A DNA stretch of 64,000 nucleotides from Verrucomicrobiaceae bacterium UBA1938 (GTDB lineage: Bacteria; Verrucomicrobiota; Verrucomicrobiia; Verrucomicrobiales; Verrucomicrobiaceae), in contig DDFC01000010.1 of the NCBI GenBank assembly GCA_002336895.1, forward strand, positions 354,242-418,241, given 5' to 3'. Below the pieces are notes generated by a model. It searched no databases and had not been told where the DNA came from. It saw only the letters and a program-made list of their open reading frames with translations. Made by a program: the position numbers and the translations under genes. How positions within the stretch are numbered: position 1 is the first letter of the stretch; every line of letters begins with the position of its first letter. Below, piece by piece: positions 10,501 through 18,403 of the stretch.

Positions 10501-13365
10501 AGCGGCCAGGGCCATCTCCACATAGCCGGCGCCGGGGAAGATGAGGTGCTGGCCCACGCGGTGGTCCTTGAGCCAGGTGAGGATGCTCTTGTTCAGCGCC
10601 ACCTCCCAGGTGGGGTTGACGGTGGGCAGGGGCAGCTGGATGAGCGGATTGAGCTGCGGATTCACGCGCAGCTTCGTGGAGTAGGCGGGCTCGTTCCAGT
10701 AGTGGTCGTTCTGCCAGGGATACTCGGGCAGGCGCACGAGGTTTCTGCCTTCCGGGCAGAGCGCGGACCAGTCCACGGCGTGGCCGTTGACATGCAGAGA
10801 GCCCAGCGTGTCCAGCATGGTGGCGCGCTCGGGCTTCTGACGGCGCAGGGATGGCAGCACCATGCCGCTGAGTCCGGCTCCGGCGAGGCACTCCGTCATG
10901 GAGTTTGAGAGCACCGGGTGCGGGCTGATCTCCAGAAAGTGGGTGTAGCCTGCGGCGATGGCGGAGTCGATGGCGGGTGCAAAGAGCACGCTCTGGCGCA
11001 CATTGCGCCACCAGTAAGAGGCGTCGTAGTCGCCGCCCTCAGCCTGCTGGCCGGTGACGGTGGAAAAGATGCGGATGCTGCCAGCCTGCGGGCTCAGGCC
11101 GGAGAGAGACTCGGCCAGCTCTTCGCGCACGGGGTCCATGTGGGCGCTGTGGAAGGCGTAGTTTACCGGCACGTAGCGCACAAAGAGGGCGCGCTGCTCC
11201 AGATCGCGGAAGATTTCATCCACGGCATCGGCATCTCCGGAGATGGAGACCATGTTGGGGCCGTTCACAGCAGCGAGCGCGGCTCTGCTGCCATAGGGGG
11301 CGATCTTGGCCTCGGCCTCCGCCTGAGTGAGCGCGGCGGCGATCATCTTGCCACGCAGCGGCGTCTTCTCCATGCAGCGTCCACGGTGGTGGATGACGCG
11401 CACGGCTTGGAGCAAATCCAGCGCGCCGCAGGCGTAGGCGGCGGCCACTTCCCCCATGCTGTGACCCACGACGGCATGCGGGCGCAGGCCCCAGGATTTC
11501 CACAGCTCGGCCAGACCCACCTGCAGGGCAAAGAGGCCGGTCTGCGCGATGTGGGTTTCGTTCAGGCGCGTTTCTTTTTCGTCGCGGTTGAGCTCGTCGA
11601 TGAGCGAGCAGCCGCCGAGCCTGAGGAGTTCATCGTGGATGGTCTGGATGGTCTGGCGGAAGACGGGCTCCTGAGCCATCAGCTCGCGGCCCATGGCCCA
11701 CCACTGCGGGCCCTGGCCGCTGAAGACAAAGACGAGGCGGGCGTTTTTCACCGGCTGCCCCACATGGAGCCCTGGTGCGGATTCGCCGCCGAGATAGGCG
11801 GTGAGGGAGGCGCTCATCTCCTCGCGCGTGCGACCCACGGCGGTCAGGCGGAACTCATGGTGCGTGCGCCTGCGGGCTGCGGCGGCGCAGATGGACTGAA
11901 GGGAAAGGGAGTCGTCTGCCGTGAAGAGGAAGTTTTGGAAAGCGATGACAACGGACTGCAGCGCGGTCTCCGTGCCACGCGCGGAGAGCGGGAGCAGCAG
12001 CTCAGGCTGGCCTGCGTCTGCCTCTGCAGCGGGAGGAGGCAGCTCTGCCTCCTGCGGTGCGGCCTCCAGCACGGCGTGGGCATTGGTGCCGCCAAAGCCG
12101 AAGGAGTTGATGCATGCCAGCTGGCGGTGGGCGGCGTCTTTTTTCAGCGGCGTGGCCTCGGTGGGCACCTTGATCCGCAGGCGCTCGAAATTGAGCGAGG
12201 GATTGGGATTTTTGAAATGGAGGTTGGGCGGGATGATGCCGTGCTTGAGGCAGAGGGCCACCTTGATGAGACCCGCGATGCCGGAACCGGCCTCAAGGTG
12301 GCCGATGTTGGTTTTCACGGAGCCGACGAGGCAGTCGTCTCCGGCTTTGCGGCCCACACCGAGGATGGTGCCGAGGGCGCTGCCTTCGATGAGGTCTCCC
12401 ACCGCTGTGCCGGTGCCGTGAGCTTCGGCGTACTGGATTTCATGAGGCGACACGCCGGCGAGGCGGCAGGCCTCCTCCACCAGCGCCTGCTGGGAGCCGC
12501 GGCTGGGCACAGTCATGCCGGAGGTGCGGCCATCCTGATTGACGGCGGTGCTGCGGATCACCGCGTAGATGGAGTCGCCATTGGCGAGTGCTGCGGAGAG
12601 CGGCTTGAGGTACACCGCGCCGACGCCTTCTCCACGCACAAAGCCGTCTGCGCTGGCGTCAAAGGCTTTGCAGCGGCCGTCCGGAGACAGCATGTTCATG
12701 CTGGAAAAGGCGATGAAGGGGTAGGCGCTGAGGATGCAGTTCACCCCGGCGGCGATGGCGCTGTGGCATTCCTTGTTCCAGATGGCGCGGCAGGCCATGT
12801 GCACAGCCACCATGGAGGAGGAGCAGGCGGTGTCCACGGCCACGCTGGGGCCCTGGAAGTTCAGCGCGTAGGAGATGCGGTTGGCGGCGATGCTGCCGGC
12901 GTTTCCAGTGGCGGAGTAGGGCGAGGCCGAGCCACGGCCCATGTTGTTGTGCTGGAGATCGTTGTAGTCGTGCGTGGAGATGCCCACAAAGACGCCGGTG
13001 TCCTCTCCTTTGACGATGTCCACCTGCTGCCCGGCGTCCACGAGGGACTCCCAGGCGACCTGGAGCAGGAGGCGCTGCTGGGGGTCGATGTACTGGGCCT
13101 CGCGCTGGGAGATGGCGAAGAAGCCGGGGTCAAAGGTGTCCACCTCATCGATCAAGCCCGCCCACTTGGAGTAGGTGCGGCCCGGCTTTCCGGGCTCGGG
13201 ATCGTAGTAGTAGCGGGAGTCCCAGCGCTCCTGGGGCACCTCGCGGATGGCATCCACACCATCAAGAAGCATCTGCCAGAAAGTTTCGGCGTTGGTGGCA
13301 CCTCCGGGGAGGCGGCAGCCGATTCCTGTGATGGCGATGGGTTCGAGGGCGGTAGGCTCTGGCAT
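4567..13365 (-). CDS. Single-module reducing type I polyketide synthase (KS-AT-DH-cMT-ER-KR-ACP-reductase)
   Basis: The 2932-residue protein has, in order: KS (1-430, Cys181 in DTACSSS, His316 in EAHGTGT, His356 in NIGHLEAG); AT (540-850, Ser636 in GHSMG, later YAFHS); DH (920-1175, His935, Asp1102); C-methyltransferase (about 1220-1570, ILEIGAGTGG); a structural KR-like stretch (about 1620-1800); ER (1828-2135, HAGTGGVGQ); KR (2158-2340, GGMGGFG, LDD motif, so probably B-type); ACP (Ser2475 in IGIDSLM); and a terminal SDR-type reductase (2565-2932). The layout resembles iterative highly reducing synthases that make a methyl-branched, fatty-acid-like chain. In DH the usual HxxxG glycine is Gln (HRVGQ). 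In the terminal domain the glycine motif reads TGVLEHIG and the YxxxK lysine is Arg (Y2730, R2734), so reductive release is doubtful. No phosphopantetheinyl transferase is nearby. It diverges from two permease genes that might export the product. Confidence 0.95.
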   Translation of the reverse strand: MPEPTALEPIAITGIGCRLPGGATNAETFWQMLLDGVDAIREVPQERWDSRYYYDPEPGKPGRTYSKWAGLIDEVDTFDPGFFAISQREAQYIDPQQRLLLQVAWESLVDAGQQVDIVKGEDTGVFVGISTHDYNDLQHNNMGRGSASPYSATGNAGSIAANRISYALNFQGPSVAVDTACSSSMVAVHMACRAIWNKECHSAIAAGVNCILSAYPFIAFSSMNMLSPDGRCKAFDASADGFVRGEGVGAVYLKPLSAALANGDSIYAVIRSTAVNQDGRTSGMTVPSRGSQQALVEEACRLAGVSPHEIQYAEAHGTGTAVGDLIEGSALGTILGVGRKAGDDCLVGSVKTNIGHLEAGSGIAGLIKVALCLKHGIIPPNLHFKNPNPSLNFERLRIKVPTEATPLKKDAAHRQLACINSFGFGGTNAHAVLEAAPQEAELPPPAAEADAGQPELLLPLSARGTETALQSVVIAFQNFLFTADDSLSLQSICAAAARRRTHHEFRLTAVGRTREEMSASLTAYLGGESAPGLHVGQPVKNARLVFVFSGQGPQWWAMGRELMAQEPVFRQTIQTIHDELLRLGGCSLIDELNRDEKETRLNETHIAQTGLFALQVGLAELWKSWGLRPHAVVGHSMGEVAAAYACGALDLLQAVRVIHHRGRCMEKTPLRGKMIAAALTQAEAEAKIAPYGSRAALAAVNGPNMVSISGDADAVDEIFRDLEQRALFVRYVPVNYAFHSAHMDPVREELAESLSGLSPQAGSIRIFSTVTGQQAEGGDYDASYWWRNVRQSVLFAPAIDSAIAAGYTHFLEISPHPVLSNSMTECLAGAGLSGMVLPSLRRQKPERATMLDTLGSLHVNGHAVDWSALCPEGRNLVRLPEYPWQNDHYWNEPAYSTKLRVNPQLNPLIQLPLPTVNPTWEVALNKSILTWLKDHRVGQHLIFPGAGYVEMALAAGRELHPEQPVLIEELEIHRGCILPNGDDHPMMQIACIPSENTFVIQSTPTENPQSWTQHVTGRMRAEPERQRPAAFDIPAIRQRCLKEWTGEKLYQSAAAADLRYGPQFQGLTHVWGGETEALGRIEMPAAVASTLDRYVVHPALLDACLHPSIAIPADDDGLYLPSRMERIRCHAKPGDKVWAYVRRTQMIARKIILIDVFILNDDGEVLLEITDFLCKYTPLSTSPGSGAQADWLYQPEWQLKPLALSTSHSPADYLPENAALATSLRQSISDLGSALGMNARYQEWEPRFLQLCRSSILAALKQLGWRPKVDETFTLEALVKRLKVQPAQAKRLHRLLTLLEPEGWLQPDAAASAPAWKVTAKPATVNPTKIWQELVFHFPGFHPELILLDRCTSGLPDLLRGKCDSAALISANMLEHHQAGSVFTRAYNHTIGDAVAAALAQLPEGRRVRILEIGAGTGGVTASVLPRLPHTGADYFYTDVSDRSFDQAAKKFSDYPSVQYRVLDLGLPPADQGFGEERFDLIIATNALSLTRDVQQSLQHARQLLASGGLLIALEIERATPWHDLVLGTDERWWQFEDSALRASHPLLPSADWQKLLQTAGFTAVESVIDFSNQSQSSQAILLARGPALPQPAATAEAPAESGHWLLFADAQGLAQSLASALRARGDTCCIVTPADEYSAISADEVQLRAASPEDYTNLISTAGALRGIIHLWSLDAPADAEPSTEALSSAQTLVCHSPLYLVQALNAAGISSLPGLWFVTRGAQPAGEKSAALSLTQSPLHGMARVIMSEQPDLHCRSIDLDAAATSHDADILLKELLQADDESEIAWRGEARYAQRLVHGSLDKLVQSPLSSLAEDQCFRLESAKPGSLDKLVFRAKPRRAPGPAEVEIEIHAAALNFRDVMKALGIYPAEAADAMLLGDECAGRIVRVGAGVTQFKPGDEVMALAAGCFGSHVTTVEHAVLLKPAHLTMEEAATMMVTYLTASYALSHQGRMSKGERVLIHAGTGGVGQAAVRISQAVGAEIFATAGSVEKRSFLKKIGVPHVLDSRTLAFAEDIRRITQNEGIDLVLNSLAGEAIHQSLSLLRQYGRFLEIGKRDIYGNTKVGLFPFRKNLSYHAIDLGHALDPRNARPLMSSLKKLFASRKLPALPYRTFALADAVTAFRYITQARQIGKVVLKVHGARVALSSDTPDSSLQLSPDATYLVVGGMGGFGLAMSEWLVKQGARHLVLSSRSGASTDEARAGIAAMQAAGAEVTVIQSDASDPASVTSLLSQIAASHPPLRGVFHVAMVLDDGLLSQLNAERFRKVTAPKINGAWNLHVQTKHLALDHFVMFSSVASIIGSPGQANYAAANAFLDALASHRRSLGLPALTINWGVMAGVGYVARHKKLEEHFARIGWSGITPAESLPIMGRLMQQPAIGQMMISRIDWAKWAALTPAIATTPRYAHLTTEDALKQQQSEDSNWLRDAVLNAQPAEQITLLDTFLREQVAKILRTSPAKIDSKLPLNEIGIDSLMAVELIHQIESQTGIAIPTGQLMGGTPTVQKLTEILLGHLTGGKTAATSAQEAPAAEVGEDFAVDADLSRWDIPFASDRVDAALIRQPRSIFLTGVLEHIGAYLLRDLLQQTQADVHCLISAADAASAMQQIESHLALYRCWDESFRTRIIPVLGDLSLPLLGLEPAAFAQLASTVDVIHHAAAHINHVAPYSLLRQVNVQGSAEIIRLAAQTRLKPVHCLSSASVLTASSAMDDRPLREDDPLPVHAKLKVGYSQSRWVSEQLFLQARARGLPVNVYRPGLLVGDDQTGICPTDNIIWLFLKTCIEAGTGPDSGYNSLLTPVDYATSALVRLSQGLTGEGRNYHLINPAAPSFASLLDLAKAEGYRIHVLPEDQWENAISGGKGGIQQNPIAAYQLFIPRQVLTMLVQEQSAEFCHNTFQDLQGTGITCPPIDQARMHRYLQHFTSTGFLPSPAT

Positions 13366-13408
13366 GGATGGTTGGTAGAAGAGGTGCTTACCTTTGTACG
13401 GTGCTGCT

Positions 13409-13414
13409 TGTCAA
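13409..13414 (-). promoter_or_regulatory. Possible -35 hexamer for the PKS gene
   Basis: On the minus strand the 162-bp PKS/permease divergent gap contains a perfect TTGACA about 45 bp before the PKS ATG. The -10 position is poor (GGTAAG or GTAAGC at 16-17 bp spacing), so the assignment is tentative. The same gap contains a palindromic CACGTG and a run of nine Ts near 13485-13493. Confidence 0.3.
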
Positions 13415-13527
13415 GAAAGCGGGTTGGAAATAGCTTCAGCAGAAGTGTTGCATTTTTGTGGACAGGTCCCACGTGCAAAGGAGCTTTTTTTTTCTGACAT
13501 GCCTGTGCCGCCGCCAACCACCCCGCA

Positions 13528-15894
13528 ATGATCGCCACACTCGACCGCAAGCTGCTGCGCGACATCGGCGGAATGAAGGGCCAGATCCTGATGGTGAGCC
13601 TGGTCATGGCCTGTGGCGTGGCGATGATGACCGTGTCCCAGAGCACGATCCTGAGCCTGGAGAGCACGCGTGACGAGTACTACCACCGCTACCGGATGCC
13701 GGATGTGTTTGGCTCAGTGAAGAGCGCGCCGCTCTCCCTGCGGCACCGGCTGGGCAGCATCCCGGGCGTGGCAGCGGTGGAGCTGCGCGTGGCGGAGGAG
13801 GCGCTGCTGGACATGGAGAGCGTGAAGGAGCCGGTGAAGGCACGGCTCGTCTCCCTGCCGCAGGGCGGGGAAAACAGCCTGAACCAGATCTTTCTGCGGC
13901 GGGGCAGGCTGCCGCTGGCCGGGGCGCAGCGGGAGGCGGTGGTGAGCGAGGCCTTTGCCCAGGCGCACGGTCTGCAGATCGGGGACCGGGTCACCGCCAT
14001 CATGAAGGGGCACCGGGACTACCTGGAAATCTGCGGCGTGGGGCTCTCGCCGGAGTTTGTGTTTGAAGCCGCGCCCGGGCAGACGCTGCCGGACAACCGC
14101 CACTACGGGGTCTTCTGGCTGCGCTATGAGCCGCTGGCGGTGGCGTATGATCTGGATGGCGCCTTCAATGACCTGTGCCTGGACCTGGCCCCCGGAGTGG
14201 ACCCGCAGGGTGTGGTGGAGGAGGTGGACCAGATGCTGTCCAACTACGGTGCGCCGGGAGCGTATGCGCGGCGGGATCATCCCAGCTCCAAGCGGCTGGA
14301 GGATGAGCTGCGCATCGTGCATGCGCTGGCGGTGGCCTACCCCATCGTGTTTCTGTGCGTGGCGGCCTTCATGGTCAATTCCGTGACCTCGCGTCTGGTG
14401 CGGCTGCAGCGGGAGCAGATCGCGCAGCTGAAGGCGCTGGGCTACACCTCGTGGCAGGTGGGGCGGCACTATGTGAACTACGCGCTGGTGGTGGTGGTGC
14501 TGGGCAGCGTGGTGGGGGTGGTGGCAGGCTGGTGGCTGGGAGATGTGATGCTGGGGGTGTACACGCTGCTGTTTCACTTTCCGGAGCTGAGCTTTCAGAT
14601 GGATCGCGGTGCGATGGTGATGGCGCTGGTGGTGAGCGTGGCTGCCGCGCTGCTGGGAGTGACTGCAGCGGTGTGGATGGCGGTGAAGCTCTCCCCGGCG
14701 GAGGCCATGCGGCCGGAGCCGCCGACGGACTTCAAGCCCTCGCTGCTGGAGCGCCTGGGCGTGACAAAAGGCATGGGGCTGGTGCTGCGCATGGCGCTGA
14801 GAAACATCGAGCGGCGCCCGGTGCAGGCGGCTTTCACGATCTGCGGACTGGCGCTGGCCACGGGGCTGCTGGTGCTGCCCGGCGCGCTGGCAGACAGCGT
14901 GGACCACCTGCTGACCTACCAGTGGAACGACCACTTCCGGCAGAATGTGATGATCAACATGCGGGAGCCTGCATCCCGCAGCACCACGCATGACATCGAG
15001 CACCTGCCGGGAGTCAGCCTGGCGGAGCCGGTGCGCGGCTTTCTGGCGCGGATGAGCCACGGGCACCACTCGCGGCGGTTGTACATCCTGGGGCTGGATC
15101 AAGGCAGCAAGCTGATCTACCCGCGGGACGTGCAGGGCAGGCCCATCGTGCTGCCGACGGAGGGCGTGGTGGTTTCCCAAAAACTCGGCGAGGTGCTGGA
15201 GGTGAAGATAGGCGACCGCGTGCAGCTGCAGACGATGGAAGGGCGCTGCGAGACCCGGGAGGTGACCGTGAGCGGATTCATGGCGGACTTTTACGGCATG
15301 GCCGCCTACATGAACATCAACGCCGCCAGACTGCACCTGCGGGAAGGGGAGACGATGACGAGCGCCTTTCTGCGGGTGGACCCGAACCAGTGGGACAGCT
15401 TCATGAGCGAGGTGAAGAAGCAGCCGAAGGTGGAGTTTGCCAGCGCCAAGAAGGATCAGCTGACGGCATTCCGCGCATCCACGGGCGCGAGCATCGGCAT
15501 GCTGAGAAAGCTCTTTCTATGGCTGGCGGTGATCGTGGCCTTTGGGGTGGTGTACAACAGCGCACGCATCGCGCTCTCCGAACGCGGGCGGGACCTGGCC
15601 ACGCTGCGTGTGGTGGGGCTGACCAAGCGCGAAATCGCGGGCGTGCTGCTGGGAGAGCTCTCCGTGCTGGTGCTGGTGGCGCTGCCGCTGGGGCTGATGT
15701 TTGGCAGCGTGCTGGCCTTTTATGTGATCGGTGCGGTGAGCAATGAAACGGTGCGCCTGCCGCACCTGATCCTGCCCAGCACGTATGCGAGCTCCGCGCT
15801 GGTGATCCTGGCGGCGGCGGGGGCTTCATTCACGCTGGTCGGCTTCATGCTCAACAAGCTGGATCTGGTGAGCGTGCTGAAGGCGCGCGACTGA
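13528..15894 (+). CDS. ABC transporter permease, double FtsX/MacB type (copy 1)
   Basis: This 788-residue inner-membrane protein begins with one helix (QILMVSLVMACGVAMM) and a large MacB-like periplasmic domain. Two FtsX permease units follow, with the typical cytoplasmic signatures EQIAQLKALGYTSWQVG and ATLRVVGLTKREIAG. A second extracytoplasmic domain (about 490-650) lies between the units. The arrangement matches the YbbP/AttF-like family, which partners a LolD-type ATPase. No ATPase or membrane-fusion protein is encoded in this window. The next gene is a paralogue of identical length 19 bp downstream, so the two probably form a heterodimeric permease in one operon. Divergent placement from the PKS suggests, without proving, export of its product. 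Confidence 0.92.
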   Translation: MIATLDRKLLRDIGGMKGQILMVSLVMACGVAMMTVSQSTILSLESTRDEYYHRYRMPDVFGSVKSAPLSLRHRLGSIPGVAAVELRVAEEALLDMESVKEPVKARLVSLPQGGENSLNQIFLRRGRLPLAGAQREAVVSEAFAQAHGLQIGDRVTAIMKGHRDYLEICGVGLSPEFVFEAAPGQTLPDNRHYGVFWLRYEPLAVAYDLDGAFNDLCLDLAPGVDPQGVVEEVDQMLSNYGAPGAYARRDHPSSKRLEDELRIVHALAVAYPIVFLCVAAFMVNSVTSRLVRLQREQIAQLKALGYTSWQVGRHYVNYALVVVVLGSVVGVVAGWWLGDVMLGVYTLLFHFPELSFQMDRGAMVMALVVSVAAALLGVTAAVWMAVKLSPAEAMRPEPPTDFKPSLLERLGVTKGMGLVLRMALRNIERRPVQAAFTICGLALATGLLVLPGALADSVDHLLTYQWNDHFRQNVMINMREPASRSTTHDIEHLPGVSLAEPVRGFLARMSHGHHSRRLYILGLDQGSKLIYPRDVQGRPIVLPTEGVVVSQKLGEVLEVKIGDRVQLQTMEGRCETREVTVSGFMADFYGMAAYMNINAARLHLREGETMTSAFLRVDPNQWDSFMSEVKKQPKVEFASAKKDQLTAFRASTGASIGMLRKLFLWLAVIVAFGVVYNSARIALSERGRDLATLRVVGLTKREIAGVLLGELSVLVLVALPLGLMFGSVLAFYVIGAVSNETVRLPHLILPSTYASSALVILAAAGASFTLVGFMLNKLDLVSVLKARD

Positions 15895-15913
15895 TCGTAT
15901 CCATTCCCGGCTT

Positions 15914-18280
15914 ATGCTTACCCCCCTTGATCTGAAGCTCTTCCGCGACCTGGGTCGCATGAAGGGGCAGATCGTGGCGGTGAGCCTGGTGATGGCCTGC
16001 GGGCTGGCGATGATGATCATGACGCGCAGCATCGTGCTGACGCTGGAGAGCACGCGGGATGCGTACTACCAGCGCTACCGGCTGGCGGATGTGTTCGCCT
16101 CGCTGAAGCGTGCGCCGCTGGCGCTGGCGGATCGTGTGGCGGAGATACCGGGCGTGGCGGCGGTGGAGGCGCGGGTGGTGGTGGATGCCACGCTGGACAT
16201 CGTGGGCATGACGGAGCCTGCCTCCGGGCATCTGGTGTCTCTGCCGGAGGGGCGGGCACAGACGCTGAACAAGATCTTCATCCGCCAGGGACGGCTGCCG
16301 CAGCCGGACGAGCGCCGCCATGCGGTGGTGAGCGAGTCGTTTGCGCTGGCGAACAAGCTGCAGATCGGAGACAGCCTGGCGGCCATCATCAACGGGCACC
16401 GTGACCGGATCATCATCTGCGGCATCGGACTTTCGCCGGAGTTTGTGTTTGAGGCGCGGCCCGGCCAGACGCTGCCGGATAACAAGCGCTATGGCGTCTT
16501 TTGGATGAACTACCAGGCCATAGCCGTGCCGTACAATCTCGATGGTGCGTTCAATGATCTCTGCGTGGATCTTTCTCCAGGCGCGCAGCCGGGGCCGGTG
16601 CTGGCGGAGATGGACCGGCTGATGAAGGACTACGGCGCGCAGGGCGCGTACACGCGGCAGGACCACAACAGCGCCAAGCGGCTGGATGACGAGCTGCGCG
16701 TGGTGCGTGCGCTGTCGGTGGCGTATCCGGTGGTGTTTCTGAGCGTGGCGGCCTTCATGGTGAATGCGGTGCTGGCGCGTCTGGTGCGGCTGCAGCGGGA
16801 GCAGATCGCGCAGCTCAAGGCGCTGGGCTACTCCTCGTGGCAGGTGGGCTGGCACTACCTGAACTACGCGCTGGTGATCGTGGTGCTGGGCACGCTGGCG
16901 GGCGGCTTCATCGGCCGCTGGGCGGGCGGCGGGCTGGTGCGCATCTACGATCTGTTTTTCCGCTTTCCGGCGCTGAACTTCCGCATGGACTACGGGGCGC
17001 TGGGCATCGCGCTGGTGATCAGCGCGGCGGCCTCCTTTCTCGGTGTGGTGAGCGTGGTGTGGATGGCGGTGAAGCTGCCGCCTGCGGAGGCGATGAGGCC
17101 TGAGCCGCCGGCGGATTTCAAGCCCTCCATGCTGGAGCGCATGGGGCTCACGCGAGGCAGCGGTCCGGCATTCCGCATGGCTCTGCGAAACATCGAGCGC
17201 AGGCCGGTGCAGGCTCTGTTCACGGTGTTTGGCCTGTCGCTGGCCACGGGGCTGATGGTGCTGCCGGGCTCGATGGCGGACAGCATCGACTATCTGCTGA
17301 CCTACCAGTGGAATGATGTGCAGCGGCAGGATGTGGTGGTGTTTTTCTCAGAGCCCGGCTCCGGAGATGCGCTGCATAATGTGGAGCAGCTGCCCGGGGT
17401 GCAACGTGCCGAGCCGGTGCGCGCGGTGCAGGCGCGCATCCGCTTTGGCCACCACTACCGCAAGCTGGCGGTGACGGGGCTGCCGCGAAACGCCGAGCTC
17501 AACCGCCTGATGGATGCGGAGCGGCGGCTGATCGTGCTGCCGGAGGAGGGGATCGTGATGTCCGCGCAGCTGGGCCACAGCCTGGGCGCACACATTGGCG
17601 ATGTGGTGCAGGTGGAGGCGCTGGAGGGCAGGCGCGACACGATGCAGGTGCCCATCCGTGGATTTCTGGAGGACTTTGCGGGCGTGTCAGCCTTCATGGA
17701 CATCGAGGCGCTGCACCGCCTGATGCATGAGGGGGAGACGGTGAGCGGGGCGTACCTGACGGTGGACCAGTCGCGCTGGGAGGAGTTTATGCGCGAGGTG
17801 AAGGACACACCGCGTGTGGCCACCACGATGGTGAAGCAGGACCAGCTGGAGTCCTTTCGCAGCACGACGGGGCAGAGCATCGGCATCCTGAGAAAGCTGT
17901 ACCTCGTGCTGGCCATCATCGTGGCCTTCGGGGTGGTGTACAACAGCGCACGCATCGCGCTCTCCGAGCGCAGCCGGGACCTGGCCACGCTGCGCGTCAT
18001 CGGTTTCACGCAGCGGGAGGTGGCGGGCGTGCTGCTGGGAGAGCTGATGCTGCTGATCGCGAGTGCGCTGCCGCTGGGGCTGCTGTTTGGCCGCGGGCTG
18101 GCCACGCTGATCATTGAAAAGGTGAGGACGGAGACGGTGAGGCTGCCGCTGGTAATCAGCCTGCACACCTACACGCTGGCGGTGCTCGTGGTGCTGGCGG
18201 CCTCGTGCGCGTCGTTCATCGTGGTGGGGCGCATGCTGCGTCAGCTGGACATGGTGGGTGTGCTGAAGGCGCGGGATTAA
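15914..18280 (+). CDS. ABC transporter permease, double FtsX/MacB type (copy 2)
   Basis: This is a tandem paralogue of the preceding gene, also 788 residues and aligning along its whole length. Examples are QSTILSLESTRDEYYHRYR in copy 1 against RSIVLTLESTRDAYYQRYR here, and shared EQIAQLKALGY and ATLRVxGxTxRExAGVLLGEL segments. It has the same topology: one N-terminal helix, a periplasmic domain, three helices, a second periplasmic domain and three final helices. The 19-bp spacing indicates co-transcription. Such pairs normally act as the membrane half of a LolCDE/MacB-like exporter. The ATPase must be encoded elsewhere. The substrate is unknown, with lipid or polyketide export being the contextual guess. 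Confidence 0.92.
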   Translation: MLTPLDLKLFRDLGRMKGQIVAVSLVMACGLAMMIMTRSIVLTLESTRDAYYQRYRLADVFASLKRAPLALADRVAEIPGVAAVEARVVVDATLDIVGMTEPASGHLVSLPEGRAQTLNKIFIRQGRLPQPDERRHAVVSESFALANKLQIGDSLAAIINGHRDRIIICGIGLSPEFVFEARPGQTLPDNKRYGVFWMNYQAIAVPYNLDGAFNDLCVDLSPGAQPGPVLAEMDRLMKDYGAQGAYTRQDHNSAKRLDDELRVVRALSVAYPVVFLSVAAFMVNAVLARLVRLQREQIAQLKALGYSSWQVGWHYLNYALVIVVLGTLAGGFIGRWAGGGLVRIYDLFFRFPALNFRMDYGALGIALVISAAASFLGVVSVVWMAVKLPPAEAMRPEPPADFKPSMLERMGLTRGSGPAFRMALRNIERRPVQALFTVFGLSLATGLMVLPGSMADSIDYLLTYQWNDVQRQDVVVFFSEPGSGDALHNVEQLPGVQRAEPVRAVQARIRFGHHYRKLAVTGLPRNAELNRLMDAERRLIVLPEEGIVMSAQLGHSLGAHIGDVVQVEALEGRRDTMQVPIRGFLEDFAGVSAFMDIEALHRLMHEGETVSGAYLTVDQSRWEEFMREVKDTPRVATTMVKQDQLESFRSTTGQSIGILRKLYLVLAIIVAFGVVYNSARIALSERSRDLATLRVIGFTQREVAGVLLGELMLLIASALPLGLLFGRGLATLIIEKVRTETVRLPLVISLHTYTLAVLVVLAASCASFIVVGRMLRQLDMVGVLKARD

Positions 18281-18403
18281 GTGACGAGAATGTCGCGAAT
18301 GACCGAGTGCAGTTAGAGAAAAACTGGCGGGGGTAATCAGTCAGAGGCAGTGCTTTGAATGTAAAGATTCGACTTGAGGATCACGGCCTATGAAGGACCA
18401 TGC

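Noticed and set aside
5197..13497. Very long plus-strand open frames (502, 883, 286 and 859 aa) opposite the PKS
   Set aside because: They are mirror frames of a high-GC gene. Their translations are His/Gly/Leu-rich with no domains, while the minus strand has a complete PKS with all catalytic motifs.
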